Under the pieces are notes generated by a model that was given only the letters and a program-made list of their open reading frames with translations, did no database searches and had not been told where the DNA came from. A program made the translations under genes and the position numbers. From UBA2136 sp963974105 (lineage in GTDB: Bacteria > Pseudomonadota > Alphaproteobacteria > UBA2136), in assembly GCA_963974105.1 (NCBI GenBank), contig CAXBBG010000001.1:434001-498000 (forward strand): a stretch of 64,000 bases of DNA. Direction: 5' to 3'. Shown one piece after another: positions 56,708-64,000 of this stretch (positions are counted from its first letter, which is position 1; each line of letters opens with the position of its first letter).

Positions 56708-58378
56708 TTATATAAATTTAATAGCCCACTTGAGGGTGCATGTATTCTGCCTGTAATTTCCTTTAATTACAAGCTGTTTTCCGATTAAAAGCTCGCCAAA
56801 CTGAGGTGCATATTCACTGTGAGCATCGTATAAACGCCCGCCTTTTGCGATAAATGATAATTTAACACCTTTTGCTGTGGTGATCTCTGCTTCTTCGTGG
56901 TTTAAAATTTTACATTTTACGTCTGGGTGTAGATGGAAATGCGCCAGCACTTTTTGGTGTTTTTTATTGATGATAATATCTTCACCGCGTATATCAGCAC
57001 CGTCCTCAGATAAAAATATTTTACGATTATGAGTCGCTTTGATATGCCTGTATCCGTCATGAGAAGCATCAACACCAATGCCAACATTTTTCTCAGATTT
57101 TAAAGTGTATTCGACATTTTCAGGTCTTCTTCCAATGCGAAAGGCTGCCCAAACTTCAGCGCTATTTTGCGAATCTATACTTACAGTGTTGTGCGAAGAA
57201 GTGCCTCTAAAAATATTGCGCTTTTTGTGTTGGTAGGCATAAGTACCACCGTTCACGAATATACGTTCAACACCGTGACACATTTCAAAAGATAAGGTGT
57301 CGGCATGCCCATGTGCTGGTAAGCTATCGGGACAACATTTGCCAACATCCACCATGATCATTGTTTTTTTACGCTCGAGTTTCACGTAGCCAGTTTCTGG
57401 CAATTCTTCAGGTGTTGTTTCGCCTGTGCTACAGCGTTTTAAAATGGCGTTTATTTCTTTTTTATCACCGATACATCCGTCGTTGAATAGAGCAAGTTTT
57501 TTGTCTTTATAGCAGAAAAATTCAAGAGCAACTGCCATACGGTCAATAACTTCAGTTAGTCTTGTGGGTGGTGTTTGACCTGCTTTTAAGATTAAAGCTT
57601 GAATATCTAAAAGGTCTTTTAATACATCCACGTGATAGTGTGGGCTTTTTTCGTAATGCCCGCCGTCAGGGTTAACTTGAAGGTTTATTTGCTCCAACAA
57701 AAGTGTTGTAGCGTCCAAATAAGCTGTTTGCTGGTTGGGTAAGCAAAGGCCGCAATATATCATAGCCTTTAGATTTTTAATTAGGTGATTTCCCTCAACA
57801 TCCCACTCAAGGTTGTGGCCCAAGTGTTCTGACTGTCTTGCAAGGCTTTGGTTAAAAGTATCTTTAACATCTTTGTGCATACCTTCCGTTAGCCAGTGGT
57901 AATGCGTAAGCCAGTTCACAAGGCGTAGAGATAAAGGATAAGGGTGCCATGTCTGCATATCAAAATGATTGCAGTTCATTAACCAACTCTCTATCAATTC
58001 ACGTGCCTTTGTTTGCCCTTCATCGCCACATTCTTTAAGATCGGCGAGCCAGTGGAAATAATGTAGGTTGTATAGCCATAAACTTGAAGTACCTTTTGGA
58101 TGCCAGCGCATGTCTAAACCTATAGCAACGGCTTGATTGATGAATTCAAAAGTATTGTTTTTTAAAATATTTTGACCGTGCTTCTTATTTGCGGTCCATA
58201 TGTAAGGAGGTGTGACTGATAAATTTTTTGGGGAGACCAACGGATCTTCTAGAAAAGGATACAAAGGGCTTTTGTAATATAGACAGCGCGTTTTATATTC
58301 AAGACGTGCTAAAATTTGAGATACCTTTAAGTATCTGACGGTTCGCAATAAGGCGCCTATTTGTTCTTTTTTTCCCAT
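56708..58378 (-). CDS. Heparinase II/III-family protein
   Basis: 556 aa. I start it at the ATG at 58378 (MGKKEQIGALLRTVRYLKVS), since a longer frame to 58450 would begin next to a terminator and before the promoter at 58387-58414. The N-terminal alpha-toroid domain (about 70-330) includes WDVEGNHLIKNLKAMIYCGL and GHYEKSPHYHVDVLKDLLDI. The C-terminal beta-sandwich has SLPAHGHADTLSFEMCHGVE, VNGGTYAYQ and GTSSHNTVSIDSQNSAEVW, the family's core with conserved His and Asp. No signal peptide is visible. Members in polysaccharide operons may cleave uronate-containing chains, matching the UDP-GlcA/GalA genes here. It heads the operon. Confidence 0.86.
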   Translation of the reverse strand: MGKKEQIGALLRTVRYLKVSQILARLEYKTRCLYYKSPLYPFLEDPLVSPKNLSVTPPYIWTANKKHGQNILKNNTFEFINQAVAIGLDMRWHPKGTSSLWLYNLHYFHWLADLKECGDEGQTKARELIESWLMNCNHFDMQTWHPYPLSLRLVNWLTHYHWLTEGMHKDVKDTFNQSLARQSEHLGHNLEWDVEGNHLIKNLKAMIYCGLCLPNQQTAYLDATTLLLEQINLQVNPDGGHYEKSPHYHVDVLKDLLDIQALILKAGQTPPTRLTEVIDRMAVALEFFCYKDKKLALFNDGCIGDKKEINAILKRCSTGETTPEELPETGYVKLERKKTMIMVDVGKCCPDSLPAHGHADTLSFEMCHGVERIFVNGGTYAYQHKKRNIFRGTSSHNTVSIDSQNSAEVWAAFRIGRRPENVEYTLKSEKNVGIGVDASHDGYRHIKATHNRKIFLSEDGADIRGEDIIINKKHQKVLAHFHLHPDVKCKILNHEEAEITTAKGVKLSFIAKGGRLYDAHSEYAPQFGELLIGKQLVIKGNYRQNTCTLKWAIKFI

Positions 58379-58386
58379 AACCTTAT

Positions 58387-58414
58387 TGTATAAACTTTTT
58401 ATAAAAAATCTCAA
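58387..58414 (-). promoter_or_regulatory. Promoter of the polysaccharide operon
   Basis: On the minus strand TTGAGA (58414-58409), a 16-bp spacer and TATACA (58392-58387, followed by AT). Transcription would start near 58380, only about 2 nt before the ATG at 58378, so the mRNA may be nearly leaderless. Confidence 0.5.
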
Positions 58415-58458
58415 GTATTGATGTGTTTCTAGTATGGGTGTCCGTGCCATTTCTGCAC

Positions 58459-58490
58459 AAAAAAGCCCTCTTGTAAAGGAGGGCTTTTAA
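58459..58490 (-). terminator. Terminator after nhaA
   Basis: On the minus strand AAAAGCCCTC-CTTTACAA-GAGGGCTTTT is followed by more T. It insulates the polysaccharide operon from nhaA. Confidence 0.85.
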
Positions 58491-58509
58491 TAAAGGCTAA
58501 ATCCTATAT

Positions 58510-59868
58510 TTACCTGTTAGGGTTTAGGTCATTAGCTTCGCTCTCTGGGCTGATTTCTTTATCGTTACGTAAGATTAGCCAAAGTGCTATTAAACCAACA
58601 GTTGCGGCAACAAAAGATCCAAGGAGGATCCCGATTTTAGCTTCACGAAGGAATTCAACCATATGCACTTGTTGACCCTTATAGCCAAGTGTTGCAATAA
58701 ATATACTCATTGTAAAACCAATACCCGCAAGCAAGCTAACAGCTGCAACATGCTTCATATGCATGCCTTTTGGAAGTTTTGCGATTTTAAGTTTTGTAAA
58801 TACCCAGGTAAATAGAGTAATACCGACAGGTTTACCAATAACAAGCCCTGCAATAACACCCAGTGCAACAGGCTCTGCTAGATGTTGTAATGTAATACCG
58901 TCAAGGTTTACACCTGCGTTTGCAAAGGCGAATATAGGTAGAACAATAAATGCGATAAACGGGTTAAGGTCATGTTCTAGCTGACGTAAAAGTGAACGAC
59001 GTTCGCCTGGGATTTGTAGTGGTATTGCAAAAGCGGCAATAACACCAGCAAGTGTTGCATGTATACCAGATTTTAGGACACAGACCCACAAAGCCAAGCC
59101 AAGGAGTAGGTACATAGAACCTTTTGATACTTTTGATCGGTTTAAGGCAAATAGACCTGCCACAAATACGCCACCCATCAGTAGGTTGCTTATGTCTAGG
59201 TTTGATGTGTAGAACATGGCGATAATAACAATAGCACCTAAGTCATCAATAATAGCAAGTGCGAGTAGGAATACTTTCAGCGCAATTGGTACGCGTTTAC
59301 CAAGTACTGATAAAATACCAATTGCAAAGGCAATATCAGTTGCTGTTGGTATAGCCCAGCCATTCATACTTTCTTTAATGCCTGAACCATCATTGATTAA
59401 GAAGAATATAAGGCCTGGGAACACCATACCACCAATCGCGGCAATAATAGGTAATATGAGTTGTTCTTTAGTGGAGAGCATACCCTCCATAACCTCTCGT
59501 TTTATCTCTAGCCCTACATGGAAGAAGAAAATGGCCATTAATCCGTCATTGATCCAGTGGATAATGTCTTTTTCAAGTTCAAATGTACCAATGCCTATAA
59601 CGGCAGTTGTTTCATGTAAGAAGGTCTGGTACGTATGGAATAGTGGTGAGTTTGCAACAATAAGCGCAAGCCCTGCACAGAATATCAGGATAGCACCACC
59701 AGCAGCTTCAAGTTTTAAAAATTCTTGTAGCATTAAAATAGGATTGTAGTAGGGGTTTGCGTTGTCCGAGTTAGAGGAGTTGGCTTTTTTTGTTGTTTTT
59801 GCTACAGATTTTTTTGCTTTAGATGGTTTTTTCGCAGCCGGAATTGTTTTTTTTGTTTTATTGACCAT
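58510..59868 (-). CDS. nhaA: Na+/H+ antiporter NhaA with basic N-terminal extension
   Basis: 452 aa; the family is usually about 390 aa. Residues 1-36 are a Lys/Ala/Ser/Thr-rich tail (KKTIPAAKKPSKAKKSVAK) not seen in typical NhaA. The transport core has 11-12 hydrophobic segments. FFFHVGLEIKREVMEGML, NGWAIPTATDIAFAIGILS and ALAIIDDLGAIVIIAMFY (the essential Asp-Asp pair) are intact. The C-terminus adds a short polar tail. It exchanges cytosolic Na+ for external H+, giving salt and alkaline pH tolerance. It has its own terminator, and a 165-bp gap separates it from wecB, so it is probably monocistronic. Confidence 0.94.
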   Translation of the reverse strand: MVNKTKKTIPAAKKPSKAKKSVAKTTKKANSSNSDNANPYYNPILMLQEFLKLEAAGGAILIFCAGLALIVANSPLFHTYQTFLHETTAVIGIGTFELEKDIIHWINDGLMAIFFFHVGLEIKREVMEGMLSTKEQLILPIIAAIGGMVFPGLIFFLINDGSGIKESMNGWAIPTATDIAFAIGILSVLGKRVPIALKVFLLALAIIDDLGAIVIIAMFYTSNLDISNLLMGGVFVAGLFALNRSKVSKGSMYLLLGLALWVCVLKSGIHATLAGVIAAFAIPLQIPGERRSLLRQLEHDLNPFIAFIVLPIFAFANAGVNLDGITLQHLAEPVALGVIAGLVIGKPVGITLFTWVFTKLKIAKLPKGMHMKHVAAVSLLAGIGFTMSIFIATLGYKGQQVHMVEFLREAKIGILLGSFVAATVGLIALWLILRNDKEISPESEANDLNPNR

Positions 59869-60033
59869 TCGTTCATACCTATAAAAGTTGAGTTCAATTT
59901 TATATATTATTATATATTTAGCTAATATAGCTTACGTGTACTTTATGGGTTGATGCAAAAGAAGATGTGTTTTTATTCCTGAATTGGCGCATCTACCTTT
60001 GTGTGCCATGGTAGATGTGCAACATAAAATGTC

Positions 60034-61224
60034 TTACAATATAAACTGTTTTGGAATAAGGGCCGTGTTTCCTTTTGATGTGAAGATGTTTTCTTGAGGG
60101 TTTTCGCCTGCGAGGATATTTAAGATGCGCTTGCTTGCGTGGCCGTCTCCATAAGGGTTTGCTGCATGCGCCATTTCTTTATAAGCCTCAGGGGAGTCCA
60201 TAAGTTTAGAAATAGCCGAAAATATTTTATGCTCATCTGTGCCCACAAGTTTGACGGTGCCCGATTCCACAGCTTCAGGACGTTCTGTTGTGTCACGCAT
60301 CACAAGTACAGGCTTACCGAGTGCAGGTGCTTCCTCTTGTATGCCACCACTGTCAGTCAAAATAATATGTGAGCGGCTCATAGCTGCCACAAAGTTAGGG
60401 TAGTCTAAAGGTTCTGTAAGGTGTATATTTTTAATATGACTTAACATATTCATGACAGGGACCTTCACTTGTGGGTTTAGGTGTAGCGGGTAAATAATGT
60501 GGGTGTCGGTATATTTTTCAGCAACGAGTTTAAGGGCGCGACACACGCCTTCAAAGCCTTCGCCATAATTTTCTCGTCTGTGACCTGTCACAAGTATAAT
60601 GCGCTCATCGCTTGGAATTTCTGGGAAAGGGTTAATGTCTAAAGTTTGAGCCTTTTCCTTTGTGTAATCAAGTGCATCGATTACTGTGTTCCCTGTAATA
60701 AAGATATTCTCAGTAATACCTTCTTTGTTTAGATGGTGGGCAGATGTTAATGTTGGTGCAAAATGGTAATCTGCTAAAGGTGCTATAAGGCGTCTGTTAC
60801 CTTCTTCTGGATAAGGTGAAAGTAAATTATCAGTGCGTAAGCCAGCTTCCACGTGACCAATTTTAATTTTATGCTGATTTTGTACATCAAAATTATAAAA
60901 GGCAGCAAGGGCTGAAAGGAAGGCTGTTGTTGTATCGCCGTGGACTAGAATAATATCAGGTCTATGCTCAGAAATAACATCTTGCATGCCACTTAAAATA
61001 CGACCAGAAAGTTTAGCTAAAGGTTGTCCTGGACGCATAACGTCAAGGTCAAAGTCGGCTTTGATATGAAACCAGTCAAAAACTTGCAAAAGCATTTCAC
61101 GGTGTTGTCCTGTAGAACAAACTTGGCAAGTAAAGCGGTTGTCATGGCGTAAGGCATGAATAAGAGGCGCCATTTTAATAGCTTCTGGTCTAGTACCGAT
61201 GGCGATAAGAACTTTTTTACGCAT
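60034..61224 (-). CDS. wecB: UDP-N-acetylglucosamine 2-epimerase
   Basis: 396 aa. It converts UDP-GlcNAc to UDP-ManNAc without hydrolysing the product bond in the non-hydrolysing class. Motifs: VLIAIGTRPEAIKMAPLI, LVHGDTTTAFLSALAAF, KIGHVEAGLRTDNLLSPYPE, ILVTGHRRENYGEGF and LTDSGGIQEEAPALGKPVLV followed by MRDTTERPEA. All key residues look intact. The length is slightly longer than E. coli WecB (about 376). It lies apart from the main polysaccharide operon, beyond nhaA, and would supply ManNAc or ManNAcA units. No wecC-like dehydrogenase is in the window. Confidence 0.95.
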   Translation of the reverse strand: MRKKVLIAIGTRPEAIKMAPLIHALRHDNRFTCQVCSTGQHREMLLQVFDWFHIKADFDLDVMRPGQPLAKLSGRILSGMQDVISEHRPDIILVHGDTTTAFLSALAAFYNFDVQNQHKIKIGHVEAGLRTDNLLSPYPEEGNRRLIAPLADYHFAPTLTSAHHLNKEGITENIFITGNTVIDALDYTKEKAQTLDINPFPEIPSDERIILVTGHRRENYGEGFEGVCRALKLVAEKYTDTHIIYPLHLNPQVKVPVMNMLSHIKNIHLTEPLDYPNFVAAMSRSHIILTDSGGIQEEAPALGKPVLVMRDTTERPEAVESGTVKLVGTDEHKIFSAISKLMDSPEAYKEMAHAANPYGDGHASKRILNILAGENPQENIFTSKGNTALIPKQFIL

Positions 61225-61284
61225 AAAACCTGCTTTTATTTTTGTTAACTATATTTTTATTTTTAGCTGATTGGTGGAAAATAA

Positions 61285-61959
61285 TCAATCTTTAGGTTTT
61301 GATGGCTGAGAAAAAGACCTGAGCTCTGTGATGTTTTTTTTGTATTGAGACGCCCCTCCAGTAAAGATAGCGCTTCCAGCTACAAAGGCATCTGCCCCTG
61401 CATCGATGCATTTTTGGATGGTATTTTTGTTGATACCGCCATCTACTTGTAATGTTATTTTTTTATCTAAAGCCTTAATAAGGTTTTTAATCTCTGAAAT
61501 TTTAGCAATTTGATCTTCCATAAACTTCTGCCCCCCAAATCCTGGTTCAACAGTCATGATAAGAATGTTATCTACAGCATTTAAAAATGGTTTTATGCTT
61601 TCAACGTCTGTACTTGGTTTGAGCGTTATACCAACTTTAACACCTTGAGCCGCAATGGTGCGTAGGTCTTCTGCTGGGTTTTTAAGAGTTTCAATGTGTA
61701 CGGTAATTTGGTTAACACCTGCTTGAATGTAGTCTTGGAGAAGATTTAAAGGATTTTGCACCATAAGGTGCGCATCAAAGAATAAATTTGAATGTGGGCG
61801 TAACGCCTTAATGATAGGTGCGCCAAAGGTGATATTTGGTACAAATTGCCCATCCATAATATCAAGGTGAACCCAATCAGCGCCTGCAGATTCAATAGAT
61901 ATAAGCTCTTCCTTTAATTTTGAAAAGTCGGCACTTAAAATAGAAGGTGCAATAATCAT
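61285..61959 (-). CDS. rpe: Ribulose-phosphate 3-epimerase
   Basis: 224 aa, starting at the ATG at 61959 (MIIAPSILSADFSKLKEEL), after AAGGAAAAAG. A longer frame to 62019 lacks family support. It is a TIM-barrel enzyme of the pentose phosphate pathway interconverting ribulose-5-P and xylulose-5-P. Motifs: WVHLDIMDGQFVPNITFG with metal His and Asp, MTVEPGFGGQKFM, and LQVDGGINKNTI with the catalytic Asp. Length is normal. It lies about 86 nt downstream of rsmB on the same strand, a common alphaproteobacterial neighbourhood. Confidence 0.96.
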   Translation of the reverse strand: MIIAPSILSADFSKLKEELISIESAGADWVHLDIMDGQFVPNITFGAPIIKALRPHSNLFFDAHLMVQNPLNLLQDYIQAGVNQITVHIETLKNPAEDLRTIAAQGVKVGITLKPSTDVESIKPFLNAVDNILIMTVEPGFGGQKFMEDQIAKISEIKNLIKALDKKITLQVDGGINKNTIQKCIDAGADAFVAGSAIFTGGASQYKKNITELRSFSQPSKPKD

Positions 61960-62045
61960 TATACTTTTTCCTTGTTTATTGATGCGTTGAATTGTACGCA
62001 ATAAAGAACGTAAAGGCACATAAATTATTTTAATGCTTTTTTTTA

Positions 62046-63344
62046 TTAAGCTATTTTGCGCAAACGTGCAGCAAAGAACCCGTCCATATTTTCAGCTGGC
62101 GTGGTGCGTATTTCGCCTTGCTCATTTATGATATGTTCGTTTGCACCTACTTCATCCATGGCTATTTTTAAGCGTTCGAAGTTCGTGTTTTGTGCAAGGA
62201 ATTTAGCAATTTGTTTTTCACCTTCATCGTGGAAGAGCGAGCAAGTTGCATAAACAAGAATGCCTTGAGGCTTAAGTAGTCGTGCTGACTCTTTAAGTAT
62301 ATTTGCTTGTATACCTAATAGGTTTGTCACATGTTCAGGTTTTCTAGAAATGAGAACGTCAGGGTGTCTTCTTGATGTACCTGTTGCTGAGCAAGGGGCA
62401 TCAATTAATATGCCTGCAAAACTATTGTCTGGCAATTTTGTGTCGCTTGCATCGCCGCAAATAATAGTGCCTGAAACTTGGCAACGCTTGAAGTTTTCAT
62501 GAATACGTTCAATACGTTTTTGACTTAAATCTAAAGCTGTTACTTGGCGTGTTGGGTGTGCATCTATAAGTTGAATTGTTTTCCCGCCAGGGGCAGAGCA
62601 CATATCAAGCAGGTCGCCGTCTGCCTTAAGTGGAGCAAATAGACGTGCCGGAATTTGAGCTGCTGCATCTTGTACGTAAATTTTACCACTATCCCAGCCA
62701 GGGATTTCAGTAACAGAGATATGTTTTTGCTTTAAACGGAAAGTTTCAGCGTGAATGGGGATGTTGTAGATCATCTCCTGAATTTCTTCTGAGTCGATAA
62801 TACTTGTGTCGCGTATGCGCAGGTCAATTTTAGAAACTTTAAGCATGTATTCAAAAATAGCTTCGCTACGCACAGGGCCGTAATCTTGTGTAATTTTATC
62901 TTTTATCCATGTTGGGATATTAAGCCTTTCATGAGCTACTTGGTCAAGAATGGACATACCCTCACGTTGTGCACGGCGTAAAATAGCGTTGATAATAGCG
63001 GTTGCGCGCACTTTACCACGCACTTTGGCAAGTTCAACGGCGCCGTGTATTGCTGCGTGAGCAGGAATGCTGTCCATGAATAAAAGTTGAGCAATACCAA
63101 TACGCATGATGTTTTTTTCTAGACTGTCATTGTCGAAGGGGTGCTTCATGAATTTGTCAATAAGGTAAGATATTTCACCTATATGGCGTAGTGTAGTGGC
63201 AGTAATTGCACGCGCAAGTTTGCGTTCACGCTCATCTAGAGAAGGGAGTATCTTAGCCTCTGCAATTTCAATCGGTTGCTCGCGAATGATAACTTCACGA
63301 ATAATATTAACACTTGCATTTCTGCTACTTAAAGCTTCATCCAT
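62046..63344 (-). CDS. rsmB: 16S rRNA (cytosine-967-C5)-methyltransferase RsmB
   Basis: 432 aa. The N-terminal NusB-like RNA-binding domain (1-150) has ARAITATTLRHIGEISYLID and RVKGRVRATAIINAILRR-like helices. The C-terminal SAM-dependent domain has DLLDMCSAPGGKTIQLIDAH, the motif IV Cys in GILIDAPCSATGTSRRHPDV, and the catalytic Cys in LVYATCSLFHDEGE. The ATG at 63344 lies within TATAATGG on its strand, where the sequence before it is one of three copies of a 16-bp repeat; an upstream leader is short or absent. It acts on 30S assembly in the cytosol. Confidence 0.94.
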   Translation of the reverse strand: MDEALSSRNASVNIIREVIIREQPIEIAEAKILPSLDERERKLARAITATTLRHIGEISYLIDKFMKHPFDNDSLEKNIMRIGIAQLLFMDSIPAHAAIHGAVELAKVRGKVRATAIINAILRRAQREGMSILDQVAHERLNIPTWIKDKITQDYGPVRSEAIFEYMLKVSKIDLRIRDTSIIDSEEIQEMIYNIPIHAETFRLKQKHISVTEIPGWDSGKIYVQDAAAQIPARLFAPLKADGDLLDMCSAPGGKTIQLIDAHPTRQVTALDLSQKRIERIHENFKRCQVSGTIICGDASDTKLPDNSFAGILIDAPCSATGTSRRHPDVLISRKPEHVTNLLGIQANILKESARLLKPQGILVYATCSLFHDEGEKQIAKFLAQNTNFERLKIAMDEVGANEHIINEQGEIRTTPAENMDGFFAARLRKIA

Positions 63345-63450
63345 TATATTTTGCCCATTTTTAAGCTGTTGTTGCTATTCTTATGCGGTGTATATTTTGC
63401 CCATTTAAAATAAATCACGCAAAGTATATTGCTATATATTTTGACCATTA
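63345..63450. repeat. Three direct copies of a 16-bp element upstream of rsmB
   Basis: TATATTTTGCCCATTT occurs at 63345-63360 and 63391-63406, and a related TATATTTTGACCATTA at 63435-63450. The periods are 46 and 44 bp. The copy nearest rsmB abuts its start codon. They may be operator sites or part of the promoter; no cas gene is near and the repeats are too short for a CRISPR array. Confidence 0.6.
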
Positions 63451-63563
63451 TAGGTGTAAATAATATTTTGTATATCATTAGTCGCTTTAATGCAATGAAA
63501 AATACGTACAATTATGAAAGATATGATGTTTTTTTGTGTTTTTATAGTTGATTTTTATATGTG

Positions 63564-63587
63564 TATCACTTATAGATATAGGTGATA
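63564..63587. promoter_or_regulatory. 24-bp palindrome upstream of the secreted-protein gene
   Basis: TATCACTTATA-GA-TATAGGTGATA has 11-bp arms with one mismatch (T against G, 10 of 11 pairs), and lies 56 bp before the ATG at 63643. It looks like an operator for the gene at 63643. Confidence 0.45.
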
Positions 63588-63642
63588 AATCTATCGAAGC
63601 AATGTGCTTTATTCCTTTTCGTCACCTTTTAGAGGTAACATT

Positions 63643-64000
63643 ATGTATAAAAAAATAATTATGGCTGTAGTTATTTCCTTTTTGTGCGCTAGCAGCACTT
63701 TTGTGCAGGCTAAAACTGTGCCTCAAGGAGATACAGATTTCAATAACTGTGTGGACACAGTATCGGCTCAGATTTTACAGAGTTTATCTTTCACAGATAT
63801 GCAGAGAAAAAACGTTCAAAAGGTAGAGGTTTTATTAAAACTTCATGAAGAAATAGGGCGTGCTGATCCTTGGCAGTCTGAATTTACGCAATATATCGTT
63901 GCTTTACGAGGTGCGCTTGACAATTATTTAACTGTCAAATGTTCGGCAGGGGCTGGCCATGTTGGCGATGCGGATGCAGCTTTTTTGTATCTGAAAAACG
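63643..64000 (+). CDS. Exported protein, partial at window edge
   Basis: 119 codons are visible, still open at the window end. The ATG at 63643 follows AGAGGTAACATT. The signal peptide is MYKKIIMAVVISFLCASSTF with VQA, cleavage before KTVP. The mature part has two Cys (NNCVD and TVKCSAG) that could pair, helical stretches (MQRKNVQKVEVLLKLHEEIG) and no recognised domain. The long upstream region (63451-63642) contains a 24-bp near-perfect palindrome. The gene is divergent from rsmB. Confidence 0.65.
   Translation, partial: MYKKIIMAVVISFLCASSTFVQAKTVPQGDTDFNNCVDTVSAQILQSLSFTDMQRKNVQKVEVLLKLHEEIGRADPWQSEFTQYIVALRGALDNYLTVKCSAGAGHVGDADAAFLYLKN

Noticed and set aside
63345..63450. Possible mini CRISPR array (three repeats, about 30-bp spacers)
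   Set aside because: Repeats are only 16 bp and AT-rich, the third is diverged, and no cas gene is present; regulatory repeats are more likely.

Overview
This window looks like an alphaproteobacterial chromosome near its replication origin. GC is low, roughly 40% by eye. The evidence is the gene set and order: hemE-hemJ-rho beside a cluster of DnaA boxes (the Caulobacter/Rickettsia style of origin), Tim44-like and MltA genes on the other side of that cluster, rpsT-dnaA-dnaN-recF-gyrB, hrcA-grpE-dnaK-dnaJ with CIRCE elements, an HemJ-type protoporphyrinogen oxidase, PCu(A)C, NDUFS6-type zinc finger and DksA with only two of four cysteines. I cannot place it below class level. No prophage, insertion sequence, CRISPR array or rRNA operon was seen; one tRNA (Arg, CCG) is present.

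Layout: 1-1521 minus strand, mltA (cut by the window edge) and a Tim44-like gene. 1522-1834 is the candidate oriC. 1835-4904 plus strand, hemE, hemJ and rho. 5097-10414 holds a HAD hydrolase, a Bax-inhibitor-like membrane protein, alanine dehydrogenase, a J-domain protein and two unrecognised genes. 10416-18607 is mainly minus-strand housekeeping (gpsA, tsaD, a broken mutM, coaE, maf, an SH3b protein, comM), with mnmE on plus. 18711-20266 holds small genes and an M48 protease. 20319-28255 minus strand holds gyrB, a PMM-like HAD, recF, dnaN, dnaA and rpsT. 28469-36339 has an aldo/keto reductase, two thioredoxin-fold exported proteins, tRNA-Arg, a frameshifted membrane-protein gene, pip, dksA, a Trm112-like gene, DUF971 and PCu(A)C. 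36353-40290 holds a second PMM-like HAD, a NodI/NodJ-type ABC exporter with two permeases, and dnaQ. 40291-45688 is the hrcA-grpE-dnaK-dnaJ heat-shock operon, with a small secreted glycine/asparagine/tyrosine-rich protein inserted between dnaK and dnaJ. 46106-58378 minus strand is a long surface-polysaccharide operon ending in a Nudix-like gene and nth. 58510-64000 holds nhaA, wecB, rpe, rsmB and a partial secreted protein.

How it fits together: replication initiation (DnaA, oriC-like boxes, DnaN, RecF, GyrB) sits close to the origin. The polysaccharide operon supplies UDP-Glc, UDP-GlcA and UDP-GalA (GalU, Ugd, epimerase), a 4,6-dehydratase/reductase/polyprenyl-P transferase trio of the WbpM/WbpV/WbpL kind, and a heparinase-II/III-type enzyme. 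Neither a flippase nor a polymerase is in the window.

Main points for a second look: the oriC candidate; an 18-bp inverted repeat carrying two perfect DnaA boxes upstream of rpsT-dnaA; an in-frame nonsense codon in an otherwise complete mutM; a frameshifted membrane gene at 32295-32965; the insert between dnaK and dnaJ; a possible small transcript between recF and dnaN; and several operator-like palindromes. Start codons were often moved downstream of the longest possible frame, where a Shine-Dalgarno sequence and family alignment favoured it.
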